Of a stretch of 64,000 nucleotides of DNA, positions 51,844 to 60,474 are shown in pieces. The notes under the pieces are model-generated. The model worked only from the letters and a program-made list of their open reading frames with translations. It was not told where the DNA came from and ran no database searches. The DNA is from Palsa-948 sp964481195 (GTDB lineage Bacteria; Bacteroidota; Bacteroidia; Palsa-948). Positions within the stretch are counted from its first letter, which is position 1; each line of letters opens with the position of its first letter. A program made the position numbers and the translations under genes. Location: positions 1 through 64,000 of the forward strand of contig CAYZTB010000006.1 in assembly GCA_964481195.1 (NCBI GenBank), written 5' to 3'.

Positions 51844-53751
51844 TTAGTTAAGTTCACTGAGTTCAAGCCAGCGCATGCTTTTTGTTTCAAGAGATGAAAT
51901 TATTACTCCAATACGCTCAGAACACTCCATCATTTTTTTATGATCTTCGATTCCGTTATTTAATTCCTTGGTAAGCTTTTCTTTTTCGGCTTCTAATTTT
52001 GAAATTTCTTTTTCAAGTTTTTCATATTCTTGCTTTTCTTTGAAGGAAAGTTTCTTTTTTGTGCTTTCTGTTTGTGGTGAAGACTTTCCTGTTTTGTCAG
52101 TTTCCTCGATTTTATTTATAGAACTTGTAGGGGCGCTATTTTTAGTTCTTTCTTCTAAGTCTTTCCGCTCTCTATATTCCGAGTAATTACCTGGAAAGTC
52201 TCGCACAACCCCTTCTCCTTCAAACACAAATAGATGATCCACTAACTTATCCATAAAATATCTATCGTGTGTAACGATCATCACACATCCTTGGAAATTT
52301 GTTAAAAAATCTTCTAGCACACTAAGTGTTACAATATCTAAATCGTTTGTTGGTTCGTCTAATATTAAAAAGTTTGGGTTTTTAATTAAGATGGTCATTA
52401 GGAATAGTCTGCGTTTTTCTCCTCCACTTAATTTAGAAACCATGCTATATTGAACCTCCGATGGAAACAAAAAACGGGTAAGTAGTTGGGTGGCACTCAG
52501 CTTTGAGCCATCAGCTAAAGGAATGTATTCTGCAATGTCTTTTACTACATCAATAACACGTTTGTCTTCTTTTAATTTTATCCCTTCTTGTGAATAATAG
52601 CCGTAAACAATTGTTTCTCCACTGGTAATAGTCCCTGCATCAGGCTTTTCTAATTCCATTATCATGTTGAGGAAAGTAGATTTTCCAGTTCCATTTTTAC
52701 CTACCACGCCAATTTTTTCGCCTTTCTTAAATATGTATGAGAATTCGTTTATGATTTTTGTTTCGCCAAAGGCTTTTTTTATTTTGTTTACTTCCAATAT
52801 TTTTTTTCCAAGCCTATTCATTTTTACACTTAGCTCCAGTTTTTTTTCTACTTGCTTGCTAAAGGCTTTGTCTTTAACATCGTAAAATGCTTCTACACGT
52901 GATTTGGATTTTGTTCCCCGTGCTCTAGGCATTTTTCGTACCCACTCCAATTCTCGTTTATATAAATTTTTTGCCTTATCAATTTCGCTGCCTTCTGCTG
53001 ATTCGCGCTCCGCCTTTTTTTCTATATAATATTGAAAATTTCCTTCGTAAGAAAACAATTTTTTATTATCAATCTCAATGATTTCGTTACACACGCTATC
53101 CAAAAAATAACGATCGTGTGTTACAAGTAGCATTGTGAGGTCTTTGCTGATGAGGTAGTTCTCTAGCCACTCAATCATTTCAACATCTAAATGATTTGTA
53201 GGCTCATCCAGCATCAACAATTGTGGTTCGTCTATAAGGACTTTTGCCAACGCAACTCGCTTTTTTTGTCCGCCCGATAACACGCCAATTTTAGTGTGTA
53301 GAAAAGCAATTTTTAGTCGTTGCAAAACTTCTTTTACTTTGGATTCTACTTGCCATGCTTCCAGATGATTCATGGCCTCGGTAGCTTTTTCTAATCGATT
53401 CGAAGTTTTATCATTCACTTCAGCTTCAAAGTCTTCTAAAGCAAAATCATATTCACGCACCGCATTTAAAATAGGATTGTCCGTTTTGTATATCGCTTCT
53501 TCAACCGTATCGTTATCGTCAAAAACTGGGTTTTGACTTAAGTAAGTAACCATGATATCGCTTCTAAAAGTCACTTTGCCTTCGTCTGGAATTTCTTCTC
53601 CAATAATAATTTTTAAAAGCGAAGACTTTCCTGTGCCGTTCTTAGCTATAAGGCCAATGCGCTGACCTTGGTTTAGTCCAAAACTTATCTTGTTAAATAA
53701 TGTTTTTGCTCCATATGCTTTGGAAATATTTTCTACTGATAAGTAATTCAC
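51844..53751 (-). CDS. ABC-F family ATPase (Uup type)
   Basis: 635 residues. Two ATP-binding cassettes: Walker A AKNGTGKSS at 36-44 with signature LSGGQKKRVALAKVL, and Walker A GKNGTGKST near 355 with signature LSGGEKRRLFLMTIL. The linker carries RELEWVRKMPRARGTKSKSR, and the C-terminus (about 565-635) is the lysine/glutamate-rich coiled coil that distinguishes Uup from EttA. Uup-type proteins act at the ribosome and influence transposon excision and replication fork structures in E. coli. Cytoplasmic. It is 3 bases downstream of the PorV/PorQ-like gene. The window also encodes EttA at 31382. Confidence 0.93.
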   Translation of the reverse strand: MNYLSVENISKAYGAKTLFNKISFGLNQGQRIGLIAKNGTGKSSLLKIIIGEEIPDEGKVTFRSDIMVTYLSQNPVFDDNDTVEEAIYKTDNPILNAVREYDFALEDFEAEVNDKTSNRLEKATEAMNHLEAWQVESKVKEVLQRLKIAFLHTKIGVLSGGQKKRVALAKVLIDEPQLLMLDEPTNHLDVEMIEWLENYLISKDLTMLLVTHDRYFLDSVCNEIIEIDNKKLFSYEGNFQYYIEKKAERESAEGSEIDKAKNLYKRELEWVRKMPRARGTKSKSRVEAFYDVKDKAFSKQVEKKLELSVKMNRLGKKILEVNKIKKAFGETKIINEFSYIFKKGEKIGVVGKNGTGKSTFLNMIMELEKPDAGTITSGETIVYGYYSQEGIKLKEDKRVIDVVKDIAEYIPLADGSKLSATQLLTRFLFPSEVQYSMVSKLSGGEKRRLFLMTILIKNPNFLILDEPTNDLDIVTLSVLEDFLTNFQGCVMIVTHDRYFMDKLVDHLFVFEGEGVVRDFPGNYSEYRERKDLEERTKNSAPTSSINKIEETDKTGKSSPQTESTKKKLSFKEKQEYEKLEKEISKLEAEKEKLTKELNNGIEDHKKMMECSERIGVIISSLETKSMRWLELSELN

Positions 53752-53754
53752 ACG

Positions 53755-54591
53755 TTAAGGTTTAGCATTATTAAATTCATATTTCAGTCCTATTTGAGAG
53801 CTAATTCCTAAAGTGGAATGATAAGAGGAGGATAGGTCTAATTGGATTTGTTTTAATTTGAAGCCAATTCCAAAGTTGCTTAATGCAGGATTAGAGGAGA
53901 CTCCCAGACGTAGAAAAAAATTGTTAATAGGCTGGTATTCTAAACCTATTTTTGAAATTGCTTTTTTTTCTACATCTTTTTCAATTTCAATAGCAAGAAG
54001 CACTTTTTTAGAAAATTTATAATCAGTACCTAAGCGTAAGATGGTTGCCATACGCTCGTTATTGTAATTTGCTTGTTTTGTTCGTGAAATATTAAATAGG
54101 TGGATGCCAATTGTAAGGTCTTTGGTTGGTTTTGTTTGTATTCCTGCTTCGGCAACTAATGAGCTTCGTTTTCCATACTCTGCAATGCTTGTCTCCAAAT
54201 AGTCAAGCATGATACCTGCTGCAATCTTTTCCCCAAATGATTTTCCAAAAGCAAACCCGATCTTAGTTTGATTAAATAGTAAAAATCCAAAATTTGATAG
54301 GCATACTCCAAATGTTCCGTGTTTGGTTGGAGTAGCAAAAGAAAATGCACTGGTGCCTAGTTCTTTTGTATAAAATTGATTTTGATAATACGTTCCTATT
54401 TCAGTTCTTTTTAGAAACCCTAATCCCGCTTGGTTGTTTTGTGTGGACCAAACGTCTGACAAAGATACAGAGGCATTTCCCATTCCCCAAGAACGAGAGC
54501 CTAGCGGGGAATTATCGGAAGCTACTGCGGCTTGAGTAGAAAGTAAAAAGCAAAGGGCAGTAGAATAGTGAAAAATTAATAATCGATTCAT
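53755..54591 (-). CDS. PorV/PorQ-like outer-membrane barrel protein
   Basis: 278 residues. Signal peptide 1-25 (ends AAVASDN). The mature N-terminus PLGSRSWGMGNASVSLSDVW is typical of the PorV/PorQ (UPF0164, FadL-related) family, followed by about 14 beta strands to the end. PorV shuttles and PorQ helps anchor T9SS cargo in the outer membrane, and this phylum member does secrete T9SS proteins. But many paralogues exist, so the specific role is open. Its start overlaps the pdxJ stop by 4 bases. Confidence 0.7.
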   Translation of the reverse strand: MNRLLIFHYSTALCFLLSTQAAVASDNSPLGSRSWGMGNASVSLSDVWSTQNNQAGLGFLKRTEIGTYYQNQFYTKELGTSAFSFATPTKHGTFGVCLSNFGFLLFNQTKIGFAFGKSFGEKIAAGIMLDYLETSIAEYGKRSSLVAEAGIQTKPTKDLTIGIHLFNISRTKQANYNNERMATILRLGTDYKFSKKVLLAIEIEKDVEKKAISKIGLEYQPINNFFLRLGVSSNPALSNFGIGFKLKQIQLDLSSSYHSTLGISSQIGLKYEFNNAKP

Positions 54592-55301
54592 TTTAATTGT
54601 CGCAAATAAAGTTGCACGGTATTTTCCAGCCCAAAATATAGTGCATCTGAAATTAAGGCATGTCCAATAGAAACTTCTAATAGATTTGGAATATTTTTTT
54701 TGAAGTAACTTAAGTTTTCGAGGTTTAAATCATGCCCAGCATTTATTCCAAGGCCTACTTTATTTGCAAGCAACGCAGACTCAATAAATGGTTTTGTTGC
54801 TTGTGATTTATTTTCGGAAAATAATTTTGCGTACGATTCCGTATAGAGCTCAATTCTGTCAGCGCCTACAAGTGCTGCGTGTTCAATATGTTTAGAGTTA
54901 TTCTCAATAAAGATAGATGTACGTATGCCGGCATTTTTTAATTCAGAAACAACTTCTTTTAAAAACATTTCATGCTTGACGGTATCCCACCCAGCATTTG
55001 AAGTAATAGCATCTGGTGGGTCGGGAACTAATGTAGCTTGATCTGGTTTTACTTTTAGAACTAGGTCCATCCATTCTTTTGATGGATAGCCTTCAATATT
55101 ATATTCTGTGCTGACAATTTTTTTTAAATCAACTGCATCTTTGTATCGAACATGTCTTTCATCTGGCCTAGGGTGAACAGTAATTCCTTCTGCTCCAAAA
55201 CGTTCAATATCTGTAGCTGCTATAAGCAAGTTCGGCATATTTCCGCCCCTTGCATTTCGAAGTGTAGCAATCTTATTAATATTTACTGATAATTTTGTCA
55301 T
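54588..55301 (-). CDS. pdxJ: Pyridoxine 5'-phosphate synthase
   Basis: 237 residues, TIM-barrel enzyme that condenses 3-amino-2-oxopropyl phosphate with deoxyxylulose 5-phosphate to form pyridoxine 5'-phosphate (DXP-dependent vitamin B6 route). Motifs: LSVNINKIATLRNARGG at the start (strand 1, Asn substrate contacts), HPRPDERHVRYKD at 42-54 with the catalytic His and Arg, LVPDPPDAITSNAGW near 90-105, GADRIELYTESYA near 150, and AGHDLNLENL near 195-204 with the proton-transfer His. It heads the minus-strand run PorV-like, ABC-F, HhH-barrel and HAD. Confidence 0.96.
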   Translation of the reverse strand: MTKLSVNINKIATLRNARGGNMPNLLIAATDIERFGAEGITVHPRPDERHVRYKDAVDLKKIVSTEYNIEGYPSKEWMDLVLKVKPDQATLVPDPPDAITSNAGWDTVKHEMFLKEVVSELKNAGIRTSIFIENNSKHIEHAALVGADRIELYTESYAKLFSENKSQATKPFIESALLANKVGLGINAGHDLNLENLSYFKKNIPNLLEVSIGHALISDALYFGLENTVQLYLRQLK

Positions 55302-55492
55302 AACAATTGCTGCGAATATCGAATAAATATGAATTAGAAATGGTTTTAAGCTTCTAATCGGGAATATATAAAAAATGCATTTTTAAGCTTTAAATATAAA
55401 AAATGTACATTTGTAACAGAAGTGTGTTTATAATTAAGTTATTATTGAAACATACAGCCATCACTTACGTTTAACTTTGAAAAGGCACATTA

Positions 55493-56155
55493 ATGCTAGC
55501 ATACGAATTGATAACAGAAGAAGTACCCTCACTTAAACCAACGGATTCAGGCAAAAAAGTTCTGGACTGGATGGAAGATTTCCGCATATCCCACTTGCCG
55601 GTTGTAAATAAGCGAGAGTTTCTCGGTTTAGTTTCCTATACTGATATGCTTGATTTGAATGCCGGTAATAAAACATTGGATAAACTTGATGTTTCTTTAA
55701 TTAAGGCATACGTCCCTGAAAACTACCACATCTTTGATGTGTTAAAGGTTATTTCTACTCATAACGTAAGTGCGGTAGCTGTATTAGACGACAAAAACAA
55801 CTACGTAGGAGTCATTACTGCTGAATCCATCATCCGTAAAATTGCTCAAATGCCTTTTGTTAATGAACCGGGTGGGATCATTATTCTAGAAATAAATGTT
55901 CGTGATTATTCTCTTTCTCAGATTGCTCAAATTGTTGAAGGGAACGATGCGAAGATTCTTAATATGTATGTGAATTCTTATCCGGATAGTACAAAAATGG
56001 AAGTGACTTTAAAGTTGAATAAAGATGAGCTTGCTCCAATATTGCAAACGTTTTCTAGATATAACTATACGGTAAAAGCTTCTTTTCGTCAATCAGATAT
56101 GGGAGGTGATATTAAAAATCGCTATGACGAATTTATGCACTACCTGAATATTTGA
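55493..56155 (+). CDS. CBS-pair protein with ACT-like C-terminal domain
   Basis: 220 residues. Two CBS domains (about 1-60 and 70-130: ISHLPVVNKREFLGLVSYTD and VSAVAVLDDKNNYVGVIT) are followed by an ACT-like domain (about 138-205: IIILEINVRDYSLSQIAQIV). Such CBS proteins sense adenine nucleotides or other small ligands. The pairing with nadK downstream is recurrent in Bacteroidota, and control of NAD kinase or of the envelope genes between is plausible but unproven. A TAACTTTG box at 55472-55479 with a TTG at 55445-55447 is a possible promoter. First gene of the plus-strand run. Confidence 0.88.
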   Translation: MLAYELITEEVPSLKPTDSGKKVLDWMEDFRISHLPVVNKREFLGLVSYTDMLDLNAGNKTLDKLDVSLIKAYVPENYHIFDVLKVISTHNVSAVAVLDDKNNYVGVITAESIIRKIAQMPFVNEPGGIIILEINVRDYSLSQIAQIVEGNDAKILNMYVNSYPDSTKMEVTLKLNKDELAPILQTFSRYNYTVKASFRQSDMGGDIKNRYDEFMHYLNI

Positions 56156-56165
56156 CCTTGCATTA

Positions 56166-57647
56166 ATGTTTCTTCTTAGAGTACTATTTACAACTCCTTT
56201 ATATTTTATTTTTTTCTGTTCTTTTTTACAGACAGGAGAACTGTGTAGTCAAACTGCTGACTCCACATTGCTTTATGGTGAAAAGCTAGGAACTGACTCA
56301 GAACATTCTCCGCCACTAAATTATAAATATGTAATTGTAAATAATATTTTAATTCTTGGGAACAAAGTAACTAAGCGACATATCATTTTACGGGAGCTTT
56401 TATTTCAACCTGAGGATTCAATTCAAGTTTTAGATTTGAAAAATAAAATTAAAACTTCTCGGGAAAACCTACTCAACACCTCCTTGTTCAATTTTGTAAC
56501 CATTGATACGGTTTCATATGCGCCTTTTAAAATTAATTTTATTATCACAGTTGCCGAAAGATGGTATACTTGGCCAGCACCTATTTTTGAAGTGCAGGAG
56601 CGAAATTTTAACATTTGGTGGCAGACTAAAAACTTAGAAAGAGCTAATTATGGTTTTTATTTAAATCGTACAAACTTTAGGGGAAGAAAGGAAGATTTAA
56701 GTTTCTATTTTCAGTTTGGATATACAGAAAAATATGGGCTTACCTATAAGATACCCTACATTGCAAAAAGTAATACAAGCGGTGCGGGGATTTCGTTTTC
56801 CTATTCAAGAAATAGAGAAGTAGCCTATATGTCATTTGATAACCATCAATTATTTTTTAAAGACCCCAATCAAAAAATTAGACAGGAATTTACAAGCAAG
56901 ATGCATTACAATTACAGAGCAGGTGCTAGAACCAATCATCTGATTGAAGCTAAGTATGTTCAGGCGAAAATTAATGATACGATAAACGATTACACAATAA
57001 ATTATTTTTACAAAAACGATACAGAAATAAAGTTTTTGTTGTTGGATTATTTTTTAAGATTCGACCAAAGAAACTCAAGAATCTTTCCTTTAAAAGGATA
57101 TTATCTAGAGTTTGAGGCAACAAAAATTGGTCTGGGTTTACTAACTAGTGAAAAAACGAATGCATTAAACTTATTGATATCAGCTAAGGAATACATAAGA
57201 ATCTCAAATAGGCTTTATCAGTCAGGAGGATTGCGCGTGAAATATTCGCCCACTAAAAATCAACCTTACTACATTCAGCGTGGTCTTGGGTGGGGGGAAT
57301 ATGTTAGGGGTTATGAATATTATGTAATTGACGGACAAAGTTATGGTGTGGCCAAGCTTGGGTTGAAGTATGAGATAATAAAACCCAAGATAAAGAAAGT
57401 TCCTTTTATTCCGTTTGAAAAATTTAACACATTTCATTTTTCACTTTATGCAGGAATTTTTGGAGATGTAGGTTATGTGCAAGATTACCAATACTCTCTA
57501 GTAAATCCATTGGCAAATTCACTTTTATATGGTTATGGAGCAGGCCTAGAGTATGTTACTTACTATGATATTGTAATTAGATGTGAGTATTCTTTTAACA
57601 AGAGGCTTGAACATGGCTTTTTTGTTAGCTTTAGCGCAGGAATTTAG
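56166..57647 (+). CDS. Omp85-superfamily (BamA/TamA-like) outer-membrane protein
   Basis: 493 residues. Signal peptide about 1-28 (ends ELCSQT). A POTRA domain at about 52-125 (IVNNILILGNKVTKRHIILR, then RENLLNTSLFNFVTID) precedes a beta-barrel of about 350 residues. The barrel starts with FEVQERNFNIWW and ends in FFVSFSAGI, and contains an Omp85-type internal region near GWGEYVRGYEYYV. With a single POTRA it is smaller than BamA; it resembles a minimal Omp85/TamA-type insertase or translocase. It lies 10 bases after the CBS-ACT gene and 47 before nadK. Confidence 0.87.
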   Translation: MFLLRVLFTTPLYFIFFCSFLQTGELCSQTADSTLLYGEKLGTDSEHSPPLNYKYVIVNNILILGNKVTKRHIILRELLFQPEDSIQVLDLKNKIKTSRENLLNTSLFNFVTIDTVSYAPFKINFIITVAERWYTWPAPIFEVQERNFNIWWQTKNLERANYGFYLNRTNFRGRKEDLSFYFQFGYTEKYGLTYKIPYIAKSNTSGAGISFSYSRNREVAYMSFDNHQLFFKDPNQKIRQEFTSKMHYNYRAGARTNHLIEAKYVQAKINDTINDYTINYFYKNDTEIKFLLLDYFLRFDQRNSRIFPLKGYYLEFEATKIGLGLLTSEKTNALNLLISAKEYIRISNRLYQSGGLRVKYSPTKNQPYYIQRGLGWGEYVRGYEYYVIDGQSYGVAKLGLKYEIIKPKIKKVPFIPFEKFNTFHFSLYAGIFGDVGYVQDYQYSLVNPLANSLLYGYGAGLEYVTYYDIVIRCEYSFNKRLEHGFFVSFSAGI

Positions 57648-57694
57648 CCACTTTTACCTATTACAGTTTAAAGAATTACTGCTAACTTCAACCC

Positions 57695-58597
57695 ATGAAA
57701 ATTGGTATTTACGGATATGCTTTAGGTGCGAGTTTATTTCCTAGACATAAAGTGAAAGCGGAATCATCTGCGGAGGCATTAAATACACTTTTGAAGAAAT
57801 TAATTAATTCAAATATTGATATTTTTCTTTTTGAGCCTCTCTTAAATCAATGTGCTGATAAGTCAAAAATAAAAGGTGTATTCTCAAGGTACGATGACAT
57901 AAAAGGAAAAATAGATTTTCTAATTAGCATAGGTGGTGATGGTACTTTTTTGGAGACAGTTACTTTAGTTCGAGACTCTGGAATACCAGTAATGGGAATT
58001 AATACTGGTCGACTAGGTTTTTTGTCAGGTATATCTAATGAAGAAATTAGTTCAGCAATAGACTCTTTGTTGAGTAGTAAATATTCACTAGAAAAAAGAG
58101 CGCTATTGGAATTAGATATACAAGGTGATTATTTTAAAGATTGCAAATATGCGTTGAATGAAATAACAGTTCAGAAAACAGATAGTTCTTCCATGATTAC
58201 CATACAAGCCGCTGTAAATAATAAATTTTTAAATTCTTATTGGGCCGATGGATTAATAGTTGCAACGCCTACCGGTTCAACAGCATACTCTTTAAGTTGT
58301 GGTGGGCCCATTGTTATGCCCGATTCGGAAAACTTTGTGGTAACTCCTATTGCGCCTCATAATTTAAATATAAGACCTGTAATTATTTCTTCTAACGATA
58401 CTGTTACTTTAGATGTGGAAGGGCAGGATTTTGGCTTTTTAATATCGTTAGATTCTCACTCCGAAAATGTACAATCACCGGTTAAAATTTCTATTAAAAA
58501 AGCTAATTTTTATTTTTCGCTCGTCACTCTTGAAAACCACGATTTTTTACTCAAATTGAGACAAAAACTTAATTGGGGACTAGATAAAAGAAATTAA
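57695..58597 (+). CDS. nadK: NAD kinase
   Basis: 300 residues, phosphorylates NAD+ to NADP+. The catalytic GGDGT motif is at 80-84 in LISIGGDGTFLET, and the second conserved NE pair lies in YALNEITV. The region ADGLIVATPTGSTAYSLS near 187-204 forms the adenosine pocket, followed by GGPIVMPDSENFVVTPIAPHN split over two strands. Cytoplasmic, oligomeric. It sits between an Omp85 protein and a DUF6089 protein, downstream of the CBS-ACT gene. A TAACTTCA box at 57683-57690 is immediately upstream, but the gene is more likely co-transcribed. Confidence 0.96.
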   Translation: MKIGIYGYALGASLFPRHKVKAESSAEALNTLLKKLINSNIDIFLFEPLLNQCADKSKIKGVFSRYDDIKGKIDFLISIGGDGTFLETVTLVRDSGIPVMGINTGRLGFLSGISNEEISSAIDSLLSSKYSLEKRALLELDIQGDYFKDCKYALNEITVQKTDSSSMITIQAAVNNKFLNSYWADGLIVATPTGSTAYSLSCGGPIVMPDSENFVVTPIAPHNLNIRPVIISSNDTVTLDVEGQDFGFLISLDSHSENVQSPVKISIKKANFYFSLVTLENHDFLLKLRQKLNWGLDKRN

Positions 58598-58637
58598 TTT
58601 TGAGTAATATTTTATTGATGTATGCGTTAATTAAGGA

Positions 58638-59528
58638 ATGCAAAATAATATGAAAAAGTTTTTATTAAGTTTTATTTTCATTTCTTTTAGCTTTTGTTCA
58701 TCTTTCTTGTTTGCTCAAGGAGGTGAAATGTATGTACCCCACCCACTAAAAATTAGTGCTAAAACTTCTGAAGTTGGAGTATTTTTAGGCGGAAGTTATT
58801 ATACTGGAGATTTAAATCCATCAGGACATTTTAATAGATTTACTAGGCCTGCAGTAGGTTTGTTGTATCGCATTAATCTTAATCCACGCTTGGCTACTAA
58901 AGCAGTAGCTTCTTTTGGAATTATTGAAGGCGATGATTCTTATTCGCGAAACGATGCACATCGAAACAGAAATTTGTCTTTCAAGTCAAAAATTATGGAG
59001 TTTGCCATTGAAGGGGAATTTAATTTTTTACCTTTTTCAACAGGAAGTAAAAAATTGGCGATTGTTACACCTTATGTTTTTGGAGGAGTAGCCGTTTACC
59101 ATTTTAACCCAACAGGATTTTACGATAACAAATGGCACGCTTTACAGCCGCTTGGTACAGAAGGGCAAGGCACTGCTTTTTCGTCTAATAAAACGTATTC
59201 GCTAACACAATTTTCTATCCCGTTTGGTGTAGGGGCTAAAGTTAATACTGCTAAAAAAGTAAGCATAAACTTTGAGTGGGGTATTCGTAAAACATATACT
59301 GATTATCTAGATGATGTAAGTGGGCGTTATGTAGATAAGTCATTGTTAACAGCCGAAAAGGGTGCCTTGGCTGGTGCGCTATCCGATAAAAGCCTTACCC
59401 AAGAAGGTGGTAGTAACACAGGAAGGCAACGAGGTAATTCATTTACTAAAGATTGGTATGCCTTTGCAGGAGTTATTATTGCCTTTCGAATGAAGAATAA
59501 AAAAAATGAATGTGATATGCCTCATTAG
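58638..59528 (+). CDS. DUF6089 outer-membrane protein
   Basis: 296 residues (an alternative ATG at 58650 gives 292). Signal peptide ends at SFLFAQGG. The mature region starts SEVGVFLGGSYYTGDLNPS, followed by porin-like beta strands (LLYRINLNPRLATKAVASFG, IMEFAIEGEFNFLPF), the DUF6089 family pattern. It is probably an outer-membrane barrel of about eight strands. In Bacteroidota this family usually lies between nadK and the uppS/bamA genes; here uppS is missing and tatC follows 126 bases on. Confidence 0.85.
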   Translation: MQNNMKKFLLSFIFISFSFCSSFLFAQGGEMYVPHPLKISAKTSEVGVFLGGSYYTGDLNPSGHFNRFTRPAVGLLYRINLNPRLATKAVASFGIIEGDDSYSRNDAHRNRNLSFKSKIMEFAIEGEFNFLPFSTGSKKLAIVTPYVFGGVAVYHFNPTGFYDNKWHALQPLGTEGQGTAFSSNKTYSLTQFSIPFGVGAKVNTAKKVSINFEWGIRKTYTDYLDDVSGRYVDKSLLTAEKGALAGALSDKSLTQEGGSNTGRQRGNSFTKDWYAFAGVIIAFRMKNKKNECDMPH

Positions 59529-59654
59529 GCTGTATTTTACGTAACTCCTTATATTTCTATATCTTGTTACACCACCATTCTACTATCTAATTTATCAGGG
59601 TATGGGCGTTGCTTTTTTTATCTTTGCTGCTATTAAATTGGAGCGGTTTTCCTT

Positions 59655-60467
59655 ATGTCAGAAGATAAAAAATCAGAAATGCCTTTCCTACAGCACCTTG
59701 AATCGTTGAGGTGGCATTTGGTGCGTTCAGCAATCGTTGTGATGATACTTGCTTTGGTTTTCTTTTATTACAATGAGTTTGTTTTTGGCACTGTAATATT
59801 TGGGCCTATGCGCGCAGATTTTTTAACCTATCGAGCCTTATGTAAACTTTCTATTATGCTTGGGTTAGACAATGCGTTATGCATGCAATCCATCTCTTTT
59901 GAGTTAATAAATATTGATTTGTCTGGCCAGTTTACAACACATATTTGGGTTTCTGTAATAGGTGGAGTAGTTGCAGGTGCTCCGTATGTATTATGGGAGT
60001 TCTGGCGTTTTGTTAGTCCTGCACTACATGAAAAGGAGAGGAAGTATACTACTGGAGTAGTGTTTTTTGCCTCTCTACTTTTTATTATGGGAATTCTATT
60101 TAGTTATTATTGTGTTGTTCCGCTCACCATAAATTTTCTCGGTAACTATCAGGTAACTCCCTTAGTCAGGAACGCAATTTCTATGAGCTCGTATATTTCT
60201 ACGGTTACAGTCTTAACGTTCATTATGGGCATAGTTTTTGAACTTCCTATCATCGTTTACTTTTTGACAAAGATTGGTTTGTTAGGGCATCAATTTATGC
60301 GTAAGAATAGAAAATATGCTATTGTGATTATATTAATAGTTGCTGCTATTATTACTCCCTCATCCGATATTCCAACGCTGCTCATTGTTTCTGCCCCATT
60401 ATATATATTGTTTGAGCTCAGTATATTTGTTTCGAAATATGCGGGTAAAACACAACCAGCTAATTAG
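59655..60467 (+). CDS. tatC: Sec-independent protein translocase subunit TatC
   Basis: 270 residues, six membrane helices. The N-terminal signature MPFLQHLESLRWHLVRSAIV matches the E-x-L-R element of TatC that binds twin-arginine signal peptides, and FVSPALHEKERK with the conserved Pro and Glu follows helix 2. VFELPIIVYFLTKIG and RKYAIVIILIVAAIITPSSD complete the protein. A large periplasmic loop (about 60-95, with cysteines at residues in ALCKLS and ALCMQS) is unusually rich in Cys. TatA is not nearby. The downstream gene begins 7 bases later. Confidence 0.95.
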   Translation: MSEDKKSEMPFLQHLESLRWHLVRSAIVVMILALVFFYYNEFVFGTVIFGPMRADFLTYRALCKLSIMLGLDNALCMQSISFELINIDLSGQFTTHIWVSVIGGVVAGAPYVLWEFWRFVSPALHEKERKYTTGVVFFASLLFIMGILFSYYCVVPLTINFLGNYQVTPLVRNAISMSSYISTVTVLTFIMGIVFELPIIVYFLTKIGLLGHQFMRKNRKYAIVIILIVAAIITPSSDIPTLLIVSAPLYILFELSIFVSKYAGKTQPAN

Positions 60468-60474
60468 TAGTATC

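Noticed and set aside
59602..59710. Short ORF starting ATGGGCGTT upstream of tatC
   Set aside because: It overlaps the start of tatC out of frame and has no further support.
60340..60474. Upstream start for the DUF5686 gene inside tatC
   Set aside because: It would encode a Leu/His/Pro/Cys-rich leader in the tatC reverse phase. The GTG at 60475 gives a normal signal peptide.
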